Shown here: piece by piece, positions 28,641 through 36,477 of the stretch
Layout: each line of letters opens with the position of its first letter
Position numbering within the stretch: position 1 is the first letter of the stretch
Assembly: GCA_026417495.1 (NCBI GenBank)
Contig: JAOADD010000076.1
Location: 1-61,356, forward strand
Length of the DNA: 61,356 bases
Origin: Ignavibacteria bacterium
GTDB lineage: Bacteria > Bacteroidota > Ignavibacteria > Tepidaquicellales > Tepidaquicellaceae
Direction: 5' to 3'
Translations under genes and position numbers: made by a program
The notes under the pieces: model-generated
Told to the model about the DNA's origin: nothing
The model's database searches: none
The model's input: only the letters and a program-made list of their open reading frames with translations

Positions 28641-29749
28641 TTAAAATACTATATGATTTTGAGGCTTTTTCTATGCAAAGATATGGAGGAATTACAAGAT
28701 ATTTCTCTGAATTAATAATGAGAATTGCAAAGTTTAATGACATTTCTATTTTATTATATATGGGGTTAAATATTAATGAATATGGACTTGAGAAAAAAAT
28801 TGATACTATAGGGTTAAGTAAAAAAATTCCTTTCATCCCGAAAACAAAATTTTTAATTACTAAACTTCAGAAACCAATTTTCGAAATTTATAGAAAGAAA
28901 CTAGAATATGATATTTTGCATCAAACCTATTATAATAACTATATAAAATTACCTGGTAAAAAGAGAATTGTTACTGTACATGATTTTACCCATGAACATT
29001 ATCCACAATATTTTTCAAAACTTGATAATACAATTGAAAACAAGAAAAAAGCAGTATTAAATGCAGATGCTGTTATATGTGTTTCAAATTCTACTAAGAA
29101 TGATCTATTAAACTTTTATGGTTATGATTTAGAAGGGAAAATAAAAGTAATATATCATGGTAATTCTTTTGAGGATTATTTAGAAAACAAAGAATTTAAA
29201 AATAATATACAAAAAGAAAATTTTATTCTATTTGTGGGAGAAAGATACCTTTATAAAAACTTTGATGTATTGCTCAAAGCATATAATAAGTCAGAGTTTT
29301 TAAAGAAAAATTACATTATTAAATGTTTTGGTGGTAAACCTTTTTCCAGAAAGGAAAAAAAGTACCTTAAAGAACTTAATTTATCTTCTAAAATTGTTCA
29401 CAAAGTAGGGAATTACAATACTCTTGCTGAAGAATATAAAAGAGCTTCAGTATTAGTTTATCCATCATATTATGAAGGTTTTGGAATTCCGCTTGTAGAA
29501 GCAATGAGTTTAGGAACTCCAGTCATTGCAAGTAATAAAAGTTCATTACCTGAAATTGGTGGAGATGCTGTTATACTTTTTACTCCTAATAATGATGAAG
29601 AATTAAAATCAAAGCTTGAATTAATATTACAAGATGAGTATTTACAGAAAAAAATGATTGAGTTGGGTTTTCAAAGAGCAAAGATTTTCAGCTGGAATAA
29701 GTGTGCTGAAGAAACCTATAAACTTTATAAAGATATTTATGGTAAATAA
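28637..29749 (+). CDS. Glycosyltransferase family 4
   Basis: GT-B glycosyltransferase. The C-terminal nucleotide-sugar binding half has VYPSYYEGFGIPLVEAMSLG followed by TPVIASNKSSLPEIGGDAV, the GT4 E-x7-E signature. The N-terminal half has the MQRYGGITRYFSEL motif seen in mannosyltransferase-like GT4 proteins and HQTYYNNYIKLPGKK. Donor and acceptor are unknown. Overlaps the upstream methyltransferase by 4 nt and the next GT2 by 11 nt. Confidence 0.9.
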   Translation: MIKILYDFEAFSMQRYGGITRYFSELIMRIAKFNDISILLYMGLNINEYGLEKKIDTIGLSKKIPFIPKTKFLITKLQKPIFEIYRKKLEYDILHQTYYNNYIKLPGKKRIVTVHDFTHEHYPQYFSKLDNTIENKKKAVLNADAVICVSNSTKNDLLNFYGYDLEGKIKVIYHGNSFEDYLENKEFKNNIQKENFILFVGERYLYKNFDVLLKAYNKSEFLKKNYIIKCFGGKPFSRKEKKYLKELNLSSKIVHKVGNYNTLAEEYKRASVLVYPSYYEGFGIPLVEAMSLGTPVIASNKSSLPEIGGDAVILFTPNNDEELKSKLELILQDEYLQKKMIELGFQRAKIFSWNKCAEETYKLYKDIYGK

Positions 29750-30494
29750 ACCCAAAGTTAGTATTATAACTGTTGTTTATAATAATAAAGATAATTTAAT
29801 TAAAACCATTGATAGTATTAGAAGATTAAATTATTCGAATTTTGAATATATAGTTATCGATGGTGGTTCTACAGATAGCACTCTTGAGGTTATTCAAAAC
29901 AATTTAGATGTTATTAATAAATGGATTAGTGAATCAGATAAAGGAATTTACGATGCTATGAACAAAGGTATGAAGCTTGCTTCTGGTGAGTATTATTGGT
30001 TTATTAATGCTGGTGATGAAATCTTTGACAATAATGTTTTGAACGAGATATTCGAAAAAGAAAGCAATGCTGATGTGTATTATGGAGATACTGAATTAGT
30101 TGATAGAGAGGGAACAAGTTATGGTAAGCGCAAACTGAAAAGACCACCACCAGAACTCTCTTGGAAAAATATGATTGATGGAATGATAATTACACATCAA
30201 TCATTAATCGTGAAGAAGGATGTCTCTGTTGATTATGATTTAAAGTATATTTATTGTTCAGACATTGATTGGATTATTAGAGTGCTTAAAAATAGTAAGC
30301 ATATATTTAATACAAGTAGAATATTATGCAAATTTCAACTAGGAGGATACTCTAGAAAAAATACTATTAAATCGTTATTAGAAAGATTTAAAATATTGAA
30401 TAATTATTTCAATCCTATACACGTGGTACTAAATCATATTAAATTGGGGTTAAAATTTTTATGGCATATAATAAGATATAGAAGAATATTATAA
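29739..30494 (+). CDS. Glycosyltransferase family 2
   Basis: GT-A enzyme. PKVSIITVVYNNKDNLIKTI begins the nucleotide-binding domain, DGGSTDST follows, and a DKGIYDAMNKGMKLASGEYYWFINAGDE motif supplies the DxD-like acidic site. The open frame extends back to 29658, but ATG 29739 (MVNKPKVSII) overlaps the previous stop by 11 nt and gives the normal N-terminus. Its last codons TTA-TAA form a palindrome shared with the end of the convergent methyltransferase. Confidence 0.9.
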   Translation: MVNKPKVSIITVVYNNKDNLIKTIDSIRRLNYSNFEYIVIDGGSTDSTLEVIQNNLDVINKWISESDKGIYDAMNKGMKLASGEYYWFINAGDEIFDNNVLNEIFEKESNADVYYGDTELVDREGTSYGKRKLKRPPPELSWKNMIDGMIITHQSLIVKKDVSVDYDLKYIYCSDIDWIIRVLKNSKHIFNTSRILCKFQLGGYSRKNTIKSLLERFKILNNYFNPIHVVLNHIKLGLKFLWHIIRYRRIL

Positions 30495-31295
30495 CTTTTT
30501 TGCTATTACTACCAGTCCAGAACCACTATTATTTTGTGAGTAGAAATCAAGTACCATGAAAAGAATTATTGGAATGAATGTGATTAAATAATAGAATGGG
30601 AGAAAAATCATAAATAATTTAGAAATTCCTACGAGTGAAATTGGGTATTTCATACCTAATAACCAATATAATCTACCGAACTTTCCATAAGAATATTTAT
30701 AATTGACAATATTTAAGCCAGAATTTTTTAATTTGCTTTTCAAATCTTCAATAGAATAACCATCTCTTGCATGTTCTTCTATAAAACTTCTATCTCCTTC
30801 TGTATGGACATCACTCCCACCTTTATCAGAAGGGGTATTGATTAGAAGATAACCTCCAATTTTCAATGCTTTAGAAAAATTATTAAATACCAATTGATCT
30901 TCGACAATATGTTCCATCACATCAACAGAAATGATTAAATCAAATTCGTTTTGTGAGTTTATTTTCCTGAGGTCTGCATATTCGAAAGATACATTATCCA
31001 TTCCTAATTTTTTGAAAAAATACTTGCAGTCTTTTATTTGTTCTTCTTTTATATCTACTGCCTTGATTGTAGAGTCCTTAAAATATTTTGCCAAAAAATA
31101 TGTATATTGTCCAAATCCAGTTCCTGCATCAAGGATTTTTAAACTTGAACTCTTTTTAAACAAATTTTTTATTTCTCTTTTGACATACCATGTTCTTAAA
31201 AATAATAAATCAAGTAAAAAGTAGAAGATTTTTCTTAGAAATATATTTTTTGAAACAATTCTACCAAAAATATCTTTTATAGGATCATATTGCAT
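30489..31295 (-). CDS. SAM-dependent methyltransferase with C-terminal membrane helix
   Basis: Class I methyltransferase: motif I LKILDAGTGFGQYTYFLA, AVDIKEEQI, EYADLRKI, and DLIISVDVMEHIVEDQ, then GGYLLINTPSD. After the catalytic domain comes a strongly hydrophobic segment (FLPFYYLITFIPIILFMVLDF) that should anchor the protein in the membrane. Last gene of the minus operon GT9-GT4-methyltransferase. Its start overlaps the GT4 stop by 11 nt, which suggests coupled translation. Probably modifies a lipid-linked glycan. Confidence 0.82.
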   Translation of the reverse strand: MQYDPIKDIFGRIVSKNIFLRKIFYFLLDLLFLRTWYVKREIKNLFKKSSSLKILDAGTGFGQYTYFLAKYFKDSTIKAVDIKEEQIKDCKYFFKKLGMDNVSFEYADLRKINSQNEFDLIISVDVMEHIVEDQLVFNNFSKALKIGGYLLINTPSDKGGSDVHTEGDRSFIEEHARDGYSIEDLKSKLKNSGLNIVNYKYSYGKFGRLYWLLGMKYPISLVGISKLFMIFLPFYYLITFIPIILFMVLDFYSQNNSGSGLVVIAKKL

Positions 31296-32448
31296 CTTTA
31301 TCCTTTATTAGTTTATATAAATTGTACACAAAATATTCCCATGAATATTTTGTTTTTTCCACTTTGATATTTTCGACAAGAGAATTTTCTAAATTTTCAT
31401 TGTAGAATTTTAATATAGCATCAGAAATTAATTTTGGGTTTTCAGATTCAACGATTAATCCTGTTTTCTCATTAATTACAACTTCTGACAGACCCCCTAC
31501 ATTTGTTACAATTACTGGTTTATCATAATAATATGCAATTTGAACTATTCCACTTTGAGTTGCATTAGAATAAGGTAATACTAAACAATCGCATGCAGAG
31601 AATAGATATCTTACATTACAATCAGGAATAAATTCATTTATTAATTTTACGCGGTCATCTAAGCTATGACTCTTAATTTTTTCAATATATGGTGTTGAAT
31701 CTTCATAGAATTCTCCTGCTACAAGTAAATTTATATCAGTATTAGTTTTTAAATTGTGCATTGCTTCAAGTAGATACAACAAACCTTTATATCTTCTTAT
31801 ATAACCAAAGAATAGAATTAATTTCTTATTTCTAAAATCAAAATTATATTTTTCTAGTATAAAATTTTTTGCTTCTTCTTTTGTTACTTTATCACCAAAG
31901 TGATTATAAATTGGATGCGGAGTAAGAAGATAAGGTTTTCTCTTCTTATTTACTTTTATTAAATCTTCTTCCACGGTTTTTGACATCACAATAAAGTAGT
32001 CTACTATGGAAAAAGCAATTTTTGTCAATAATTTATCTCCGATTCTTTTTTCATGTGGAATTACATTATCGCAAATAAATAAAACATTTGTTCTTCTAAA
32101 TACTTTTGCAATTAGACAAATTGTAAAATAACAAGGTGCAAAAAAAGGTATCCAATACTTCAGAATTAACAAATCTGGTTTTTCCTTTCTTATCTTCAAA
32201 CCATATTTTATCCAATTAAAAGGATTTATAGAGTCTATAGAAATAATATTTTTATCTGTTGGTATTTTCAGTGTGGGTTCTTCGGTTTCATATTGAGTCT
32301 TACCAGGGAATAAAAATTCGGGATATTGTCTTTTAAAAGAATATATTTTTACATCATTATCTTTGGCTAAATAATTAAAAAGAATTGTATTGAAATGTGC
32401 AATACCACCTCTCATTGGGTAAGCAGTGCCAATATAAATTATTTTCAT
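31285..32448 (-). CDS. Glycosyltransferase family 4
   Basis: GT-B fold. The N-terminus IYIGTAYPMRGGIAHFNTIL is the donor-half start. KKLILFFGYIRRYKGLLYLLEAM opens the C-terminal half, and PYSNATQSGIVQIAYYYDKPVIVTNVGGLSEVV matches the GT4 donor-binding region. It overlaps the upstream GT9 gene by 4 nt (ATGA). Donor sugar cannot be read from sequence. Confidence 0.88.
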   Translation of the reverse strand: MKIIYIGTAYPMRGGIAHFNTILFNYLAKDNDVKIYSFKRQYPEFLFPGKTQYETEEPTLKIPTDKNIISIDSINPFNWIKYGLKIRKEKPDLLILKYWIPFFAPCYFTICLIAKVFRRTNVLFICDNVIPHEKRIGDKLLTKIAFSIVDYFIVMSKTVEEDLIKVNKKRKPYLLTPHPIYNHFGDKVTKEEAKNFILEKYNFDFRNKKLILFFGYIRRYKGLLYLLEAMHNLKTNTDINLLVAGEFYEDSTPYIEKIKSHSLDDRVKLINEFIPDCNVRYLFSACDCLVLPYSNATQSGIVQIAYYYDKPVIVTNVGGLSEVVINEKTGLIVESENPKLISDAILKFYNENLENSLVENIKVEKTKYSWEYFVYNLYKLIKDKDAI

Positions 32449-33569
32449 TTATTCTTGCTTTTACGGTAATCTAAAATTGCATTAAATATTTTCTCTGCGG
32501 GTAAGAAATCCATGCAGTTATATTCTTGATTTGTACAAACAGGACTGTAGTAACACCTACACTCTCTATCGGGCATTATTATAACCCCATTATCATATAA
32601 TTCAAATTCGTTTGGGTTGAATATATTGTTCATTAGGACAACATATTTTTCTAATGCTATTGCAATATGTAATGCCATTGTTACTTGTGTAACTATTATA
32701 TTGCAATTATCAACAAGGTCAATAAATTTTTTTAATTCAAAATTACCGAAATATTTAGCCTTTGTTCTCTCTTTAATTCTTAAATTTTTTGAATGCTCCT
32801 GAGGACCACCCAATAGTATTACTTCAAAGTTCTCTTCGTTTAGTAAATTTACAAGTTTAATCCAGTATTCTTCTTTCCATTCTCTTGAAATCCATCTTGC
32901 ACCGCAACCTGTATTTAAGCCGACAATTATTTTTGTTTTGTCTATATTCCATTCTTCTTTAAGAATTGTATCCTTATCAAGAATGTATTTTTCTTTGTTA
33001 AATTTGAAACCACATATTTCAAATATTTCCTCAAGATAACTTTTTTTATTTTGTTTTGAAATAAAATCAAAAGTGCCAGTTAAGTATTTTCCATCTGCAA
33101 ATTTATTTACAGGATAACAAAATCTATCTTCTAATGTAAAACCATATTTCTCTTTTGATTTTATAGATTTAGTAAGAGCAATTGCTTCGTTATCTTTATC
33201 TAGATTAATAATAACATCGAATTCAATTTCTTTTAAAAATAGAACATTATTTAAATTATATTCGAAAATAGTATCTACTCCAATTGTTTTATTTTTAAAA
33301 TTTAAATCAAATTTTTTTTGTGGAACTAATTCAGAAAAGTTTGTCAACCAAATAATGTATGATTCAGGATATTTTTTATTTAATGGATAAAGTAAAGGTG
33401 TTGTGCGAAGTACATCACCTGCAGCAGCAAGTTTAATGATTAATATTTTCTCTTTAATTTTATCATAATATTTACAATCAGTACACAGAACACCGTGTAT
33501 TTTAGAGGGCTTACAAGGTATATCTCCTTTAAAGAATCTACAATCTTGTTTAATGTCGGAAATTTTCAC
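32445..33569 (-). CDS. Glycosyltransferase family 9 (heptosyltransferase-like) with N-terminal Cys cluster
   Basis: GT9 fold as in ADP-heptose:LPS heptosyltransferases: KILIIKLAAAGDVLRTTPLL (donor-half start), VGLNTGCGARWISREWKEEYW, EVILLGGP and VTQVTMALHIAIALEKYVVLM. The first 35 residues carry four cysteines (C10, C19, C29, C32 in a C-x8-C-x9-C-x2-C pattern), and the C-terminus carries another four (RECRCYYSPVC and NCMDF). The C-terminal set is common in GT9 proteins; the N-terminal one looks like a small zinc ribbon. First gene of the minus-strand glycan operon. The 5' region (33570-33793) is shared with the divergent ATP-grasp operon. Confidence 0.85.
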   Translation of the reverse strand: MKISDIKQDCRFFKGDIPCKPSKIHGVLCTDCKYYDKIKEKILIIKLAAAGDVLRTTPLLYPLNKKYPESYIIWLTNFSELVPQKKFDLNFKNKTIGVDTIFEYNLNNVLFLKEIEFDVIINLDKDNEAIALTKSIKSKEKYGFTLEDRFCYPVNKFADGKYLTGTFDFISKQNKKSYLEEIFEICGFKFNKEKYILDKDTILKEEWNIDKTKIIVGLNTGCGARWISREWKEEYWIKLVNLLNEENFEVILLGGPQEHSKNLRIKERTKAKYFGNFELKKFIDLVDNCNIIVTQVTMALHIAIALEKYVVLMNNIFNPNEFELYDNGVIIMPDRECRCYYSPVCTNQEYNCMDFLPAEKIFNAILDYRKSKNK

Positions 33570-33735
33570 TTATGAACTATTATTTTTTATAACAAATATA
33601 AGTCTAATAAAAATTTTTTGTAATACATAAATAATTAATTTTGAAAAAATGTTTTCTATAATAAAAATTCTTTGAAGGATTTTGTAATGAAACAATATTT
33701 AAACAATAAAAAAATTTTTTTATGTAATGACCTTA

Positions 33736-33765
33736 TTGACATTTATATTTTAAATGTTATATTTG
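33736..33765 (+). promoter_or_regulatory. Putative Bacteroidota-type promoter for the ATP-grasp/KamA operon
   Basis: TTGACA (33736-33741) and TATATTTG (33758-33765) fit the -33 TTG and -7 TAnnTTTG elements, with 19 bp between TTG and TA. Transcription would begin just downstream, around 33770. This supports the ATG at 33794 as start rather than the TTG at 33776. Confidence 0.55.
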
Positions 33766-33793
33766 TGAAAAAATTTTGAGTGATATTTTTAAA

Positions 33794-34861
33794 ATGTTAG
33801 TTGCTTTAACATATAATGTAAAGAAAGAAGAAGAAAAAGTAAGAAAGATAGATACATCTATTTCTAAATACATAAATGAGAGCATATTAATAAATTATCC
33901 CGAGAGAATAGATGATACTTATGCTGAATGGGATAGTATGGAAACCATTGAAGCAATTAAAAATGCATTGGAAGAATATAATAATAATGTTGTATTAATT
34001 GAAGCAGATGAGAATGCATACATTAAAATTAGAAATACTAAACCAAATATTGTATTTAATGTTGCGGAAGGATTTTATGGAGCATCAAGAGAATCACAAA
34101 TTCCCTCAATTCTTGAAATGTTAAATATTCCTTATACAGGTAGTGATTCAATTACCATTGGTATTTGTCATGACAAATCAAGATGTAAAGAAATTCTCTC
34201 TTATTATAGAATTCCAAATCCAGATTTTCTAATTGTAAATGGTAAATTTGAAAATCAAGTAAAAAAATTTCCTAAATTTGTAAAACCTTTACATGAAGGT
34301 TCTTCAAAAGGTATTTATAATTCATCTGTTGTTAATAATGAGATAGAATTGAAAAGAGAGGTTGAAAGGATTAAGGAAATATATAAACAACCAGCATTAA
34401 TCGAAGATTTTATCAAAGGAAAAGAATTTACTGTTGCAATGTTAGGTAATGGAGAGAATGTTAAAGTTTTACCAATTATAGAGATTAACCTTGATGAAGT
34501 TCCAAGTGATTTCAATAAAATTTATTCTTATGAAGTAAAATGGTTCTTTGATACAAGAGAAAATAAACTTGATATATTCAAATGTCCTGCTGAAGTTGAT
34601 GATGTTACTTATAAAGCAATAGAAAAAGTAGCAATTGAAACTTTTCAAAAATTAAGATTGAGAGACTGGGCAAGAATTGATATAAGATTAGATGTAAATA
34701 ATATTCCTAATGTTATTGAAGTGAATCCATTACCTGGTATTTTACCAGATCCTGAAGATAATTCTTGCTTCCCAAAAGCTGCCCGTGTTGCGGGAATGAA
34801 TTATAATCAAATGATTAACGCAGTATTAGAAGAAGCAAAAAAAAGATATAATTTAATTTAA
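33794..34861 (+). CDS. D-Ala-D-Ala ligase-like ATP-grasp enzyme (first of a tandem pair)
   Basis: ATP-grasp ligase related to D-alanine--D-alanine ligase; such enzymes join a carboxylate to an amine through an acyl phosphate. Numbered from ATG 33794: NVAEG (89-93); IPYTGSDSITIG; KPLHEGSSKG (164-173), the Gly/Ser-rich ATP loop; IEDFIKGKEFTVAMLG; DWARIDIRLD with Mg ligand D296; and EVNPLPGI with E309 and N311. It lacks the usual N-terminal Ddl start and has a longer N-terminal half. The frame runs back to TTG 33776, but the ATG gives MLVALTYNV and fits the promoter. It is the first of four co-directional genes: ATP-grasp, ATP-grasp, GNAT, KamA. A cell-wall Ddl role is not excluded, but the context suggests another peptide-like product. 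Confidence 0.86.
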   Translation: MLVALTYNVKKEEEKVRKIDTSISKYINESILINYPERIDDTYAEWDSMETIEAIKNALEEYNNNVVLIEADENAYIKIRNTKPNIVFNVAEGFYGASRESQIPSILEMLNIPYTGSDSITIGICHDKSRCKEILSYYRIPNPDFLIVNGKFENQVKKFPKFVKPLHEGSSKGIYNSSVVNNEIELKREVERIKEIYKQPALIEDFIKGKEFTVAMLGNGENVKVLPIIEINLDEVPSDFNKIYSYEVKWFFDTRENKLDIFKCPAEVDDVTYKAIEKVAIETFQKLRLRDWARIDIRLDVNNIPNVIEVNPLPGILPDPEDNSCFPKAARVAGMNYNQMINAVLEEAKKRYNLI

Positions 34862-34864
34862 GAT

Positions 34865-35971
34865 ATGAAAGTACATATTTTATATAATGATCCATTGCAA
34901 TATGCTAAGGGGAAAATTTATGATGATGGTGTTACTGATATTGATTCAATACCAGAACCAATTGATATGAGTGAATATGGGGTGCTAGATGAAATGAAAG
35001 CAGTACAAAGAGCATTATCTCAATCACAACATCAAACTAAAATTGTTCCTGTTGCACTAGATATATATAAACTAATAAATGAACTTAAAGAAGATAAACC
35101 AGATATAATTTTTAATTTATGTGAATCTCTTGATGGTGACCCAACACAAGAAATGAATATAGCATCTTTATTTGAACTGTTAAAAATTCCTTACACAGGT
35201 TCAAGAGCTTTGACGCTTGGACTTGCACTCAATAAACCAAGAGTTAAAGAAATTTTATATTTCTATCAAATACCTACTGCTCATCATTATATATGTTCAA
35301 ATCCTAATAGATATAATGAAAATGGTTTTGAAAAAATTAAAGACAAATTTCCTTTAATAGTCAAGCCTTCACGAGAAGATGCAAGTATCGGAATAACAAA
35401 TGAATCAGTTGTGCATGATGAAATTCATTTAAAGCGTAGAATTGAATATATTGTAGAAGAATATAAACAACCTGCATTGATTGAAGAATTTATTGAGGGA
35501 CGAGAAATTAATGTAAGTGTGGTTGGAAATGTTATTAATACTGAGGATGACTTAATTGTATTTCCATTATCTGAAATAGATTTCACAGAACTTCCCAAGG
35601 ATTATCCAAGGATTGTTAGTTATAATAGTAAATGGATGTATAAAACAATTGAATTTGCAGGGACAAAAGCAGTTTGCCCTGCTAAAAATATCTCTAAAGA
35701 CCTTGAAGAAAAAATTTCTAATTTAGCAAAAAGAGTTTATACAATTTTAGGAGCTGCTGATTATGCAAGAGTTGACTTCAGAGTTAGAAATGATATCCCT
35801 TATGTTTTGGAATTAAACCCAAACCCTGATATTGCTTCAGATGTTGATGAAGATACAGGTTTTACAAGAAGTGGAAAAGCATATGGTTGGTCTTATGAAG
35901 AACTGATACAAAACATAATTAATTTCGCTTGGGAACGCTGGCAGAGAGAATTCAAGAAATTTAGAACTTAA
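34865..35971 (+). CDS. D-Ala-D-Ala ligase-like ATP-grasp enzyme (second of a tandem pair)
   Basis: A divergent relative of the preceding gene, 3 bp after it. Shared landmarks: NLCES (84-88), KIPYTGSRALTLG, QPALIEEFIEGREINVSVVG, ADYARVDFRV (D304) and ELNPNPDIASD (E316, N318). The ATP loop differs: VKPSREDASIGI replaces the E-G-S-S-K-G form of the first paralog. The end of the active-site region (NPNPDIASDVDEDTGF) differs from the first enzyme's NPLPGILPDPEDNS. These changes suggest two enzymes with different substrates acting in sequence rather than a redundant pair. The 368-aa length is close to Ddl. Confidence 0.85.
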   Translation: MKVHILYNDPLQYAKGKIYDDGVTDIDSIPEPIDMSEYGVLDEMKAVQRALSQSQHQTKIVPVALDIYKLINELKEDKPDIIFNLCESLDGDPTQEMNIASLFELLKIPYTGSRALTLGLALNKPRVKEILYFYQIPTAHHYICSNPNRYNENGFEKIKDKFPLIVKPSREDASIGITNESVVHDEIHLKRRIEYIVEEYKQPALIEEFIEGREINVSVVGNVINTEDDLIVFPLSEIDFTELPKDYPRIVSYNSKWMYKTIEFAGTKAVCPAKNISKDLEEKISNLAKRVYTILGAADYARVDFRVRNDIPYVLELNPNPDIASDVDEDTGFTRSGKAYGWSYEELIQNIINFAWERWQREFKKFRT

Positions 35972-35983
35972 TTATTTTTTTCA

Positions 35984-36451
35984 ATGATTAGGAAATTAAA
36001 AAAAGAAGATCGAGAAAAGATTGAAACAATACTTAGAGACACTAATAACTTTAATGAAAATGAAATTGCTGTTGCAATGGAATTAGTAGATATTTATTTG
36101 AATAATGCAGAACAAAAAGATTATGAAATTTTTGTAGATGAAGAAAATAGTTTTATTAATGGATATGTGTGTATTGGTCCTAGACCATTAACAAAATCTA
36201 CTTACGACCTTTATTGGATTGCTGTAAATCCACTTGTTCAATCAAAAGGGATTGGCTCTAAATTGATAAAATATATTGAAGAGTATATTAAGAGCAAAAG
36301 TGGAAGTTTAATATTAATTGAAACAAGTGGAAAACCATCTTATGAAAAAGAAAGAAGATTTTACGAAAAGAATAATTATAATAAAATCACAGAAATAAAA
36401 GATTTTTATGATAAGGGAGATTCCCTTATCATTTATGGTAAATACATATAA
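35984..36451 (+). CDS. GNAT-family N-acetyltransferase in the ATP-grasp/KamA operon
   Basis: A small single-domain GNAT protein (155 aa). The strand YDLYWIAVNPLVQ is followed by the acetyl-CoA loop SKGIGSKLIKYIEEY, then LILIETSGKPSYEKERRFYEKNNYN, which forms the end of the fold. It starts 12 bp after the second ATP-grasp gene and ends 26 bp before the aminomutase. In the known AblA/AblB pair, a GNAT acetylates beta-lysine made by lysine 2,3-aminomutase. This protein is much smaller than AblB proteins I know, so it may not be AblB, but the pairing with KamA suggests an amine substrate made in the same operon. Confidence 0.83.
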   Translation: MIRKLKKEDREKIETILRDTNNFNENEIAVAMELVDIYLNNAEQKDYEIFVDEENSFINGYVCIGPRPLTKSTYDLYWIAVNPLVQSKGIGSKLIKYIEEYIKSKSGSLILIETSGKPSYEKERRFYEKNNYNKITEIKDFYDKGDSLIIYGKYI

Positions 36452-36460
36452 AAAATTAAA

Positions 36461-36466
36461 AAGGAG
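36461..36466 (+). promoter_or_regulatory. Strong Shine-Dalgarno site for the aminomutase gene
   Basis: AAGGAG lies 11 bp before the ATG at 36478. Most genes in this window have no such site, so this one stands out and suggests high or independent translation of the aminomutase. Confidence 0.7.
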
Positions 36467-36477
36467 TAATCCATTTT

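Noticed and set aside
33570-33775. A 30-codon ORF (ATG near 33687) in the divergent region
   Set aside because: It runs straight through the predicted promoter, lacks a ribosome site and has AT-rich, lysine-asparagine composition typical of chance.
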